Assembly: GCA_022561355.1 (NCBI GenBank)
Contig: JADFRJ010000126.1
Location: 1 to 6,971 of the forward strand
DNA length: 6,971 nucleotides
Source: Chloroflexota bacterium
GTDB lineage: Bacteria; Chloroflexota; Dehalococcoidia; DSTF01; RBG-16-68-14
Direction: 5' to 3'
Positions 1 to 6,420 of this stretch are shown here, piece after piece; the stretch's first letter is position 1; each line of letters begins with the position of its first letter. The position numbers and the translations under genes are program-made. Below the pieces are notes generated by a model. The model saw nothing but the letters and a program-made list of their open reading frames with translations. It did not search any database and was not told the origin of the DNA.

Positions 1-370
1 CGGCGTTCTCCGTGCTCCAGCCAAGCAGCGCTTGCGTTGATGTCTCGCCCTCCGGCAGCTCCGGAATGTCGAATTGCTTCATCAGGCCCGCGGTAAACTC
101 CCGGTGCTCCTCCGAGATCATCTCCTGTAGCTTTTCTTCCTCGAAGCCTTCGTAGGACATCGGCATGACGACGTCCACGCCGTACGGCTTGCCGTCGACG
201 TGTTCGTCGATCCACTTCAGCTCGATCTCGAGCTGCTCCGGCGAAAATGCGACGGCGCCGAGGACGCCCATGCCGCCCGCCTTGCTGACCGCCGCTACGA
301 CGTCCCGGCAATGGCTGAACGCGAAGATCGGAAACTCGAGCCCGAACATGTCACAAATGCGTGTCTTCAT
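1..370 (-). CDS. Nitronate monooxygenase-like FMN-dependent oxidoreductase, 3' part cut off
   Basis: The first 123 residues of a TIM-barrel flavoprotein of the nitronate monooxygenase / 2-nitropropane dioxygenase family are visible; the C-terminal part lies beyond the left edge. The protein opens MKTRICDMFG, then FPIFAFSHCRDVVAAVSKAG (residues 13-32) and GGMGVLGA (32-39). This is the family's first strand and glycine-rich turn, followed by WIDEH (53-57) and GKPYGVDVVMP (60-70). The FSHCRDVVAAV form is the variant I recall from actinobacterial members, which include the steroid C/D-ring enzyme IpdC, rather than the classical nitronate oxidisers with a QAPM opening. Full members run about 330-380 residues. 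The ATG lies four bases after the P450 stop codon, with a GGAGAAGG-type ribosome site inside the end of the P450 gene, so the two genes are probably translated together. Binding of FMN is expected from the family. The substrate is unknown; the setting suggests a redox step on a CoA-linked or steroid intermediate rather than nitronate detoxification. Confidence 0.85.
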   Translation of the reverse strand, partial: MKTRICDMFGLEFPIFAFSHCRDVVAAVSKAGGMGVLGAVAFSPEQLEIELKWIDEHVDGKPYGVDVVMPMSYEGFEEEKLQEMISEEHREFTAGLMKQFDIPELPEGETSTQALLGWSTENA

Positions 371-374
371 GGCG

Positions 375-1577
375 CTAGACCTTCTCCGGCGTGAATTCGA
401 CCGGGATGTGCTTGACACCGTTGATGAAGTACGAGCGCAGCAGCGATACGTCGCCTGCCAACCGTATGTCCGGCAGCCGTTTTACGACCTCTTCGAACAT
501 GAGGCGAATTTCGAGCCGCGCAAGGCTGGCGCCAAGACAGAAGTGAGGACCGCCTGCGCCGAGCGCGACGTGCGCGTTCGGCTCGCGGCCGACATCGAAC
601 TTGTTTGGATCCTCGAAGGCCTCTGGGTCGCGGTTGGCCGACCCGTACCAGAGCGTGACCTTGTCACCCTCCTTGATCTTCTGGCCGTGGATCTCGGTGT
701 CTTGGGACGCTGTGCGCCGGAAGTACATGATGGGTGAGACCCAGCGCAACATCTCCTCGACGGCGGTTGACATCAGAGACGAGTCGTCCTTGAGCCGCTG
801 CCACTGATCTGGATTCTCGAAGAAGGCGAGCATACCTCCCCCGATGAGGTTGCGGGTCGTCTCGTTGCCCGCGACGGCCAGCAGGAGGAAGAACATATTG
901 AGCTCCATGTCCTCCAGCTTCTCGCCATCGACCTCGGCGTTCAATAACACTGTGAGCAGGTCGTCCTTCGGGTCCTCGCGCTTGTCGGCGGTGAGCTTGC
1001 TACAGTATGCGAAGATCTCCGCAGCCGCCTTCGTTGCCACATCCATAGTGGGGGAGTACTCTGGGTCGCCGACGGCGATCATCTGGTTGCTCCACTGGAA
1101 GATCTGGTGCCGGTCCTCCTGCGGGATGCCGATCAGTTCGGCGATCACCTGAAGGGGCAGCTCGACGGCGACGTCGGTGACGAAATCGCATTCGCCTTTC
1201 TTGACTACGTTGTCGATGATGGCGGCTGCGATATCGCGGACGTGCGGTTCCATGCGCCGGATCATCTTTGGCGTGAAGCCCGTGCTGACGAGATTGCGCA
1301 GACCGCTGTGCTTTGGCGGGTCCATGTTCACCAGCATTAGTTCCGAACCACCCACCGAGTCATCGATGAACACGCCGTGGCCAGACAGGTAGGACTCGTG
1401 GTCCAACGAAGTCTCCACTACGTCGTCGTATCTAGTAATCACCCAGAATCCAGTGCCGTCATCCTGAGGGTTCCAGTACACCGGTTCGTTCTCGCGGAGT
1501 TCTTTGAAGATGTCGAACGGCGGACCACCTTCAAAGGTGTCCGGGTTGTAGAAGTCGACCTTGGCTTGCTGGACCAT
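375..1577 (-). CDS. Cytochrome P450, CYP124/CYP125/CYP142-like (probable sterol or branched-lipid terminal hydroxylase)
   Basis: A complete soluble bacterial P450 of 400 residues, normal for the family, with no membrane anchor. The I-helix oxygen-activation motif is AGNETTR (236-242), the K-helix ExxR is E275-R278, and the haem loop is GAGGPHFCLG (340-349) with C347 as the thiolate ligand. The loop is one residue longer before the Cys than in P450cam, as in CYP124 and CYP125. However, the Phe usual in that loop is Leu (L339). The ending YFINGVKHIPVEF (383-395) is also typical of the CYP124/125/142 group. Known members hydroxylate the terminal methyl of cholesterol/cholestenone or methyl-branched lipids and carry it on to the acid, using ferredoxin and reductase; neither partner is encoded here. 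Placed after a ligase, hydratase and dehydrogenase, it fits the entry step of side-chain breakdown. It starts at an ATG behind a near-perfect Shine-Dalgarno. The exact CYP family cannot be fixed by eye. Confidence 0.95.
   Translation of the reverse strand: MVQQAKVDFYNPDTFEGGPPFDIFKELRENEPVYWNPQDDGTGFWVITRYDDVVETSLDHESYLSGHGVFIDDSVGGSELMLVNMDPPKHSGLRNLVSTGFTPKMIRRMEPHVRDIAAAIIDNVVKKGECDFVTDVAVELPLQVIAELIGIPQEDRHQIFQWSNQMIAVGDPEYSPTMDVATKAAAEIFAYCSKLTADKREDPKDDLLTVLLNAEVDGEKLEDMELNMFFLLLAVAGNETTRNLIGGGMLAFFENPDQWQRLKDDSSLMSTAVEEMLRWVSPIMYFRRTASQDTEIHGQKIKEGDKVTLWYGSANRDPEAFEDPNKFDVGREPNAHVALGAGGPHFCLGASLARLEIRLMFEEVVKRLPDIRLAGDVSLLRSYFINGVKHIPVEFTPEKV
380..387 (-). promoter_or_regulatory. Ribosome binding site for the NMO-like gene
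   Basis: On the minus strand this reads GGAGAAGG, nine bases ahead of the ATG at 370. It lies within the last codons of the P450 gene and supports this start and translational coupling. Confidence 0.55.
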
Positions 1578-1583
1578 GTTGTT

Positions 1584-1590
1584 ACCTCCT
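1584..1590 (-). promoter_or_regulatory. Strong Shine-Dalgarno for the P450 gene
   Basis: The minus strand reads AGGAGGT, six bases before the ATG at 1577, and is close to the full anti-Shine-Dalgarno complement. It sits in the only sizeable gap of the operon (1578-1607, 30 bases). With no overlap to couple it to the dehydrogenase gene, the P450 seems to rely on its own strong initiation site. Confidence 0.8.
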
Positions 1591-1607
1591 GGTTCGGGGC
1601 TCTGTGT

Positions 1608-2804
1608 CTAGTAGGACTTCGGCAGTCCCAGGTCCCATTCTGATACGTAGTTCAGGATCATCTCGCGGCTGACGGGCGCGGTCTTAAACAGCCGGGCGCC
1701 GCTCCACTGGTTGATGAGGCCGGTCTCTTCGACGAAGCCGAGGCCGCCGTGGGTCTCGATCGCGTGGTCGACAGCCTTGATCGCGAGATCGGCGGCGAGG
1801 AATTTCGCCATGTTCGCGTACGATCCCACCTTGAGTGGGTCCATACCACAGTCGAACGCCCAGGCGGCGCGCTGGGTCATCAGGCGCGCCGCGTCGAGGT
1901 CGATCTTCACTTCCGCGAGCGGGTGCGCGATCGACTGATAGGCGCCGATCGGCGTGTCCTTGAAGACCCTGCGTTGGTTGGCGTACGCGACGGCCTTGTC
2001 CAGCGCCGATTGCGCCATGCCCGTGCAGATCGCGGCTGCCAGGATGCGCTCAGGGTTGAGGGAGTTGAAGAGGGCCATCACACCGTTGTCCTCTTCGCCC
2101 AGCAGGTTCTCCGCGGGGACGTGCAGATCGTCGAAGAAGATCTGGAATTGCTTCAGCTCGTCGCTCAGCGGGATCGAGATCGGCGTCATCTCGATCCCGG
2201 GCGATTTCGTGTCGACGACGAAGAGCGAAAGCCCGTGCGACTTACCCTTGCCCTGTTCTTTCAACTCGTCGAACGTTGTCGTCCGGGCCACCAGCAGCAT
2301 CTGGTCCGTGACGTCTGCCCCGGAGATAAACGTCTTCTGGCCGTTGATGACGTAGGTGTCGCCGTCGCGTTTGGCGTGCGTCTCGATCTGGAACGTGTTG
2401 GTCCCGGCGTTGGGCTCCGTCACGGCGAAGCAGAACTTAGTGGAGCCGTTCGCGATGCCGGGTAAGTAGCGCTGCTTCTGCTCTTCATTGCCATTCCTGA
2501 CGATGCAGCAGGTGTCCATGGCGATCGTGAGCAGCAATCCAGGAGAGAAGCCGCGCGTGCAGACCGTCTCGAAGCCAAGCATCAGCGCCAGCAGCCCCAT
2601 GTTGTTGCCGCCGTACTCTTCCGGCACCAGCGCGCCGGTCAGGCCAACCTTCGCGTACTCCTGCCAAAGCTCCTCAGGGAAGCCATCGCCGTCTTTGGCC
2701 ATCTGCCGGAACTCCGCCTTGCGCGACTCGAACTTGTCGAGCATCTGCCCAACCGACGTCTGGACGAGCTTGTGCTCGTCGGACAGCGTGAAATCTAGGC
2801 TCAT
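1608..2804 (-). CDS. Acyl-CoA dehydrogenase (FadE-type flavoprotein)
   Basis: A complete 398-residue acyl-CoA dehydrogenase that would introduce an alpha,beta double bond into a CoA thioester, passing electrons from FAD to electron-transfer flavoprotein. The N-terminal helical domain (about 1-120) is followed by the beta-domain signature FAVTEPNAGTN (126-136) and GQKTFISGA (155-163). The C-terminal helical domain carries RRVFKDTPIGAYQ (278-290), the FAD-contact region, and THGGLGFVEE (351-360). The segment that holds the catalytic Glu as YEGT in medium-chain enzymes reads FKTAPVSREMILNY here (373-386), so the base would be E381 or lie elsewhere. The C-terminus DLGLPKSY resembles that of actinobacterial FadE proteins from lipid and steroid clusters. 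Steroid side-chain dehydrogenases are often two-gene heterotetramers; only one gene is present here, so it is either a homo-oligomer or has a partner elsewhere. The ATG is four bases after the hydratase stop, with a modest AAGGGG ribosome site ten bases ahead. The true substrate is inferred from context. Confidence 0.95.
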   Translation of the reverse strand: MSLDFTLSDEHKLVQTSVGQMLDKFESRKAEFRQMAKDGDGFPEELWQEYAKVGLTGALVPEEYGGNNMGLLALMLGFETVCTRGFSPGLLLTIAMDTCCIVRNGNEEQKQRYLPGIANGSTKFCFAVTEPNAGTNTFQIETHAKRDGDTYVINGQKTFISGADVTDQMLLVARTTTFDELKEQGKGKSHGLSLFVVDTKSPGIEMTPISIPLSDELKQFQIFFDDLHVPAENLLGEEDNGVMALFNSLNPERILAAAICTGMAQSALDKAVAYANQRRVFKDTPIGAYQSIAHPLAEVKIDLDAARLMTQRAAWAFDCGMDPLKVGSYANMAKFLAADLAIKAVDHAIETHGGLGFVEETGLINQWSGARLFKTAPVSREMILNYVSEWDLGLPKSY

Positions 2805-2808
2805 AGGA

Positions 2809-3618
2809 TCAATGCCCCTTGAACTGCGGTGTTCGCTTCTCTTTGAAGGCCTTTGGCCCCTCGCGGGCGTCCTTGCTCGCGAAGACGGGTGTGCCGTGTT
2901 GCATCTCGATGGCGAGCGCCTCCTTCTCAGGCAGGAACTCGGTCTCCTGGACAGACTGCTTCACCTTGCGGACGGCCAGCGGCCCGTTGGCCGCGACGCG
3001 CTCCGCGATCTCCCGTGCTTTCGCTAACGCCTCGCCTTCCGGCACGACGCGGCCGATCAGGCCGAAGCTGAGCGCTTCGGCCGCTGGATAGTGGTCGCCT
3101 GTGAGCAGCATCTCCATCGCTTTCGTGTACGGGATCTGGCGGCGCAGCCGCACGGTCGAGCCACCGAGGGGGAAGAGGCCCCAGCGTACTTCAGAGATGC
3201 CCAGCATGGCCCCTTCAGCCGCGACGCGGATATCGGTTGACATGAGGAGTTCGATCCCGCCCGCGATGCAAGACCCCTCGATCGCGGCGATCAGCGGCTT
3301 GTTGAGCCGGTAGTCGCGCAGCAGACCTTTGAAGATGACGCCGGCGTCGTCCCGGCAGCGCTGCTCAAACTCGTTCTCGGGCGGCAGCCCCTGGATCGAG
3401 CGCGACACCAGCTGATCGAGGTCAGCGCCCGCGCAAAAGTCGCCGCCCTGGCCGGTCAGGATCACGGCGCGCACGTCGTCGTCGCCGTTGATCTCCTCCC
3501 AGGCGTCCGCAAAGCGGCAGAGCATCTCTGGGTCGATCGCGTTCTTCGCCTCCGGCCGGTTCATCGTCAGCGTGACGATGTGGCCGTCGCGCTCGGTAAG
3601 CAGCGCGGGCTCGCTCAT
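2809..3618 (-). CDS. echA19: Enoyl-CoA hydratase, EchA19-like (crotonase family)
   Basis: A complete 269-residue crotonase-fold hydratase. The CoA and oxyanion-hole motifs are FCAGADLDQL (61-70) and IEGSCIAGGIELL (113-125). Both catalytic glutamates are present: E123 in GGIELL and E143 in GISEVRWGLFP (140-150), matching rat E144 and E164. It should therefore be a real hydratase, adding water across a 2-enoyl-CoA to give a 3-hydroxyacyl-CoA. The stretches VRLRRQIPYT (156-165) and EGPKAFKEKRTPQF (253-266) closely recall mycobacterial EchA19, the steroid side-chain hydratase; this is recall, not a search. The reading frame is open upstream to an ATG at 3672, but the start at 3618 is preferred. 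It has GGAGG six bases ahead, gives the usual N-terminus, and overlaps the ligase stop as ATGA (four shared bases), implying translational coupling. The symbol indicates likeness, not proven orthology. Confidence 0.93.
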   Translation of the reverse strand: MSEPALLTERDGHIVTLTMNRPEAKNAIDPEMLCRFADAWEEINGDDDVRAVILTGQGGDFCAGADLDQLVSRSIQGLPPENEFEQRCRDDAGVIFKGLLRDYRLNKPLIAAIEGSCIAGGIELLMSTDIRVAAEGAMLGISEVRWGLFPLGGSTVRLRRQIPYTKAMEMLLTGDHYPAAEALSFGLIGRVVPEGEALAKAREIAERVAANGPLAVRKVKQSVQETEFLPEKEALAIEMQHGTPVFASKDAREGPKAFKEKRTPQFKGH

Positions 3619-5240
3619 GAGGCGCCTCCGGTCGCGCCGGCCGTCTCGCCCAGCGCGACGGCCTTCGCCCACTTGTAGTTTGGCTTGCCGCTCGGCTGCC
3701 GTTGGATCTGATCGACAAGGTGCAGCTCGCGCGGCACCTTGTAGCCCGCGACGTGCGTTCGGCAGTGCTCGACCAGACCTTCCAACGTTGGCGTCGTTCC
3801 CTCGCGCGGGGCGACGACGGCTGCTACGCGCTCTCCGAATCGCTCGTCCGGCACGCCAACGACGATCGCGTCGAAGACCTCCGCGTGGGAGCGCAGCGCC
3901 GCCTCCACCTCTTCCGGGAAGACCTTCTCGCCGCCGGTGTTGATGCAGTTGGAGCCGCGACCCAATAGCGTGATCGTGCCGTCGGCCTCGATCGTCGCCA
4001 TGTCGCCGGCGACGACCCAGCGTGTGCCGTCGGCCTCGATGAACACTTCGGCCGTCTTCTTTGCGTCCTTGTAATAGCCGAGGGGGAGCCGCCCCTTGCG
4101 CGCCAGCATGCCGATCTTTCCGGTGCCCGGCGGCAATGGTTTCATGTTCTCATCCAGAACGGCGCTCGTTCCGTCGTTGCTAAACCGCGGGCCGGCCTGG
4201 CCCTTCGTGGCTTCGACGCCCCGGCCTTGGTTGCCGCCCTCGGACCCGCCGAAGCTGTCCATCAGCATGATGTTGGGAAGATGCTCCCTGAGCTGTGCCT
4301 TGACGCCTTCAGAGTACGTTGCGCCGCCCGAGCCGATCACGATGAGCGACGACGTGTCGTACGACGCGCCCGGCTTCGCCAGCGCGTCCGCGAGCGGCCT
4401 CCCCATCGCGTCGCCGACGATGGCCATCGATTGCACCTTCTCCTTCTCGACGAGCCCCCAGATCTTTTCCGCGTCGAACCCGGTGCCCGTCGTGAGGACG
4501 ACCTTACCGCCGCTGAAGAGGTAGATCATGGCGGCCCACTGTGCCGCGCCGTGCATGAGCGGGGCGGCGGGCAGCGCCGTGAATACTTGGCCGGCGGCCG
4601 CGTTCTCGCCGACCTGCTCGGGCCGCTCCGGCGGCGCGCCATACGGGTTGCCGCCCATCAGCGCGGCGAAGAACAGGTCTTCGTGACGCCACATCACGCC
4701 CTTAGGCATGCCTGTGGTGCCACCTGTGTAGAGGATGTAGATGTCGTCCGCGGAGCGGGCCGGGAAATCGCGGGCATCCGAAGCGTCCGCCAGCTCGTCC
4801 TCGTAGTTCAGCGACCCGATAGCCGAGCAGTCGGCGCCGCTGCCGTCTTCGACCGCGATGAACGTCTTCAACGCGGGGAGCCGTTCGGCGACGCCGGCGA
4901 TGCGCGGGCCGAACTCCTGATGGTGGATGATGCCAACCAGGTCCGCGTTGTCGAAGAGGTAGTACAGCTCCTCCTCCACGTAACGGAAGTTGACGTTAAT
5001 CGGGACCGCGCGGATCTTGAACGCGGCCAGCACGCCCTCCATGTATTCGATGCCGTTGTACTGGTGCAACCCGATGTGGTCGCCCTGCTTGACGCCGGCC
5101 TTGGTGAGCGCGTGGGCCAGCCTGTTCGCGCGCTTGTCCAGCTCCGCGTAGGTGAGACGCGTGTCCTCGCAGATGAGCGCTTCTCGCTCCGGTACCGCGT
5201 CCACGACGCATTCGAAGAGGTCTGCCAGGTTGAATTCCAT
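3615..5240 (-). CDS. fadD19: Fatty-acid/steroid acyl-CoA ligase, FadD19-like (ANL superfamily)
   Basis: A complete 541-residue acyl-CoA synthetase that would activate a carboxylate through an acyl-adenylate and join it to CoA, using ATP. ANL motifs occur in order: P-loop YTGGTTGMPKG (171-181), DSFGGSEGG in the A5 region (328-336), the ATP-ribose aspartate D413 in AGD, the hinge and A8 loop GRGSNCINTGGEKV (427-440), and the A10 lysine K519 in PSGKPNYKWAK (516-526). The opening (NLADLFECVVDAVPERE, ALICEDTRLTYAEL), the segment VNFRYVEEELYYLFDN (83-98), GVMWRHEDLF (181-190) and GYKVPR (499-504) match my memory of FadD19, which makes the C26 CoA thioester of steroid side chains. The start at 5240 is favoured over an upstream in-frame ATG at 5318 because AAGGAGGG lies just ahead of it; the longer version would run into the Ltp3 gene and add an unrelated N-terminus. 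The stop overlaps the hydratase start by four bases. Confidence 0.95.
   Translation of the reverse strand: MEFNLADLFECVVDAVPEREALICEDTRLTYAELDKRANRLAHALTKAGVKQGDHIGLHQYNGIEYMEGVLAAFKIRAVPINVNFRYVEEELYYLFDNADLVGIIHHQEFGPRIAGVAERLPALKTFIAVEDGSGADCSAIGSLNYEDELADASDARDFPARSADDIYILYTGGTTGMPKGVMWRHEDLFFAALMGGNPYGAPPERPEQVGENAAAGQVFTALPAAPLMHGAAQWAAMIYLFSGGKVVLTTGTGFDAEKIWGLVEKEKVQSMAIVGDAMGRPLADALAKPGASYDTSSLIVIGSGGATYSEGVKAQLREHLPNIMLMDSFGGSEGGNQGRGVEATKGQAGPRFSNDGTSAVLDENMKPLPPGTGKIGMLARKGRLPLGYYKDAKKTAEVFIEADGTRWVVAGDMATIEADGTITLLGRGSNCINTGGEKVFPEEVEAALRSHAEVFDAIVVGVPDERFGERVAAVVAPREGTTPTLEGLVEHCRTHVAGYKVPRELHLVDQIQRQPSGKPNYKWAKAVALGETAGATGGAS
3625..3629 (-). promoter_or_regulatory. Ribosome binding site that fixes the hydratase start
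   Basis: The minus strand reads GGAGG, six bases before the ATG at 3618. It lies inside the last codons of the ligase gene. It decides for this start against the in-frame ATG at 3672, which would add an 18-residue Arg-rich extension. Confidence 0.8.
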
Positions 5241-5244
5241 CTGA

Positions 5245-5252
5245 CCCTCCTT
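5245..5252 (-). promoter_or_regulatory. Strong Shine-Dalgarno that fixes the ligase start
   Basis: The minus strand reads AAGGAGGG, four bases before the ATG at 5240. Its two As are the end of the Ltp3 TAA stop codon (5253-5251), so termination and re-initiation are adjoining. It rules out the in-frame start at 5318. Confidence 0.82.
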
Positions 5253-6420
5253 ACGGCTGCCGCTCAGGTTTTTCGCTCCCGACGATCCACATCGAGAAGA
5301 ACTGCGAGCCCCCGCCATACGCGTGGCCGAGCGCTTTCTTGGCGCCCTCCACTTGGTGCTCGCCGGCTCTGCCCTGCACTTGCAGGGCGGCTTCAGCGAA
5401 ACGAATCATACCGGATGCACCGATCGGGTTGGAAGACATCACGCCGCCTGATGGGTTGACCGGCAGGTCGCCATCGAAGGCGGTCGCGCCCTCCAGCGTC
5501 ATCTTCCAGCCCTCGCCTTCCTTACAGAAGCCCAGGTTTTCCATCCACATCGGCTCGTACCAGCTAAACGGCACGTAGATCTCCGCCACATCGATCTCTT
5601 CTCGCGGATTCGTGATGCCGGCCTGCTCCCACACGTCCCGCGCGCAGTCCTGCCCGGCCTGCGGGTTCACCTGGTCGCGGCCGGCAAACATCGTCGGTTC
5701 GCTGCGCATGGCCGTGGCCCAGACCCACGCTGGCGGGTGAGGCGCACCGTCGCCGCCGGCCTCGTTCGTCAGCACCATGGCGCAGGCGCCATCCGACGAC
5801 GGGCACACCTCGTGGAAGCGCAGGGGCTCCCAGAGCATGGGCGATGCTTTAATCTCCTCGAACGTGATCTCAGCGTTTCGCAAGTGCGCGTACGGGTTGC
5901 GCACCGCGTTCAATCTGTCCTTCAACGCCACGCGAACGCCGATGTCGTCCGGCGCACCCGAGCGTCTGATGTACGCGCGGATGTGCGGCGCGAAGTAGCC
6001 GCCCGCGCCCGCGACGACCGGCGGCGAAAAGGGGGCCTTCGGCGTGACGGCCCAGGTGGCGTTGCTCTCGGACTGCTTCTCAAAGCCGACGGTGAGCACG
6101 CGTTCGTGAAGGCCCGCCTGGATCAGGCTGGCCGCGACCAGCGCCGTCGAGCCGCCGACGCTGCCCGCTGTGTGCACGCGCATCATCGGCTTGCCGACCG
6201 CGCCCAGCGCGTCGGCAAGGTACAGCTCCGGCATCATGACGCCTTCGAACATATCGGGCGCTTTGCCGATGACCACGGCGTCGATGCCGGCCCAGGTCAT
6301 CTCCGCGTCGTCGAGCGCTCGCATCGCCGCCTCGCGTACGAGGCCGGGGATCGAAACGTCGTCGCGCTTTGTCGCGTACTGCGTTTGGCCGATGCCGACG
6401 ACGGCGCACAGTTCGGACAT
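5251..6420 (-). CDS. ltp3: Thiolase-fold lipid-transfer protein, Ltp3-like (probable steroid side-chain aldolase subunit)
   Basis: A complete 389-residue protein of the SCP2-thiolase family, opening SELCAVVGIGQTQYATKRDD. Where true thiolases carry the nucleophilic Cys (VNNNCATGSTAL in SCP2-thiolase), this protein reads VHTAGSVGGSTAL (82-94), so the Cys is replaced by Gly86/Ser87. The usual GHP histidine near the end is also changed: NPSGGVMSSNPIGASG (322-337) has Asn331. The C-terminal loop is GHAYGGG (365-371), with Tyr where thiolases place their second Cys. CPSSDGACAMVL (206-217) is kept as in the family. These features fit the Ltp2/Ltp3/Ltp4 group, which cleaves beta-hydroxyacyl-CoA steroid intermediates by retro-aldol reaction, rather than a thiolase. 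Its ATG shares one base with the Ltp4-like stop (TAATG), as expected for two subunits of one complex. In Rhodococcus, ltp3 and ltp4 are known to be needed for C24-branched sterol side chains. Which of the two chains is catalytic is not clear from sequence. Confidence 0.92.
   Translation of the reverse strand: MSELCAVVGIGQTQYATKRDDVSIPGLVREAAMRALDDAEMTWAGIDAVVIGKAPDMFEGVMMPELYLADALGAVGKPMMRVHTAGSVGGSTALVAASLIQAGLHERVLTVGFEKQSESNATWAVTPKAPFSPPVVAGAGGYFAPHIRAYIRRSGAPDDIGVRVALKDRLNAVRNPYAHLRNAEITFEEIKASPMLWEPLRFHEVCPSSDGACAMVLTNEAGGDGAPHPPAWVWATAMRSEPTMFAGRDQVNPQAGQDCARDVWEQAGITNPREEIDVAEIYVPFSWYEPMWMENLGFCKEGEGWKMTLEGATAFDGDLPVNPSGGVMSSNPIGASGMIRFAEAALQVQGRAGEHQVEGAKKALGHAYGGGSQFFSMWIVGSEKPERQP

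Noticed and set aside
1578..1607. Possible internal promoter or terminator in the largest intergenic gap
   Set aside because: The 30 bases contain the P450 ribosome site but no -10/-35 pair or hairpin that I can support.
1749..2465. A 238-codon open frame on the plus strand opposite the dehydrogenase
   Set aside because: Same kind of antisense shadow; no domain or motif and no supporting context.
3619..3672. N-terminal extension of the hydratase to an ATG at 3672
   Set aside because: It adds an 18-residue Arg-rich stretch read out of frame from the ligase C-terminus. The start at 3618 has a good ribosome site and a typical ATGA junction.
5241..5318. N-terminal extension of the ligase to an ATG at 5318
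   Set aside because: It would overlap the Ltp3-like gene by 68 bases, adds a Ser/Arg/Gly-rich stretch foreign to the family, and ignores the strong AAGGAGGG just ahead of 5240.
5371..5388. Perfect 8-base inverted repeat with a 2-base spacer (GCCCTGCA-CT-TGCAGGGC), considered as a terminator or operator
   Set aside because: It lies inside the Ltp3-like gene and is fully explained by codons for ALQVQG. No T-run follows, and the downstream gene is clearly co-transcribed.
4227..5459. A 410-codon open frame on the plus strand opposite the ligase and Ltp3-like genes
   Set aside because: Its translation is Arg/Val/Asp-rich with no recognisable motif. It lies antisense to two well-conserved genes and is explained by codon bias of the true strand.
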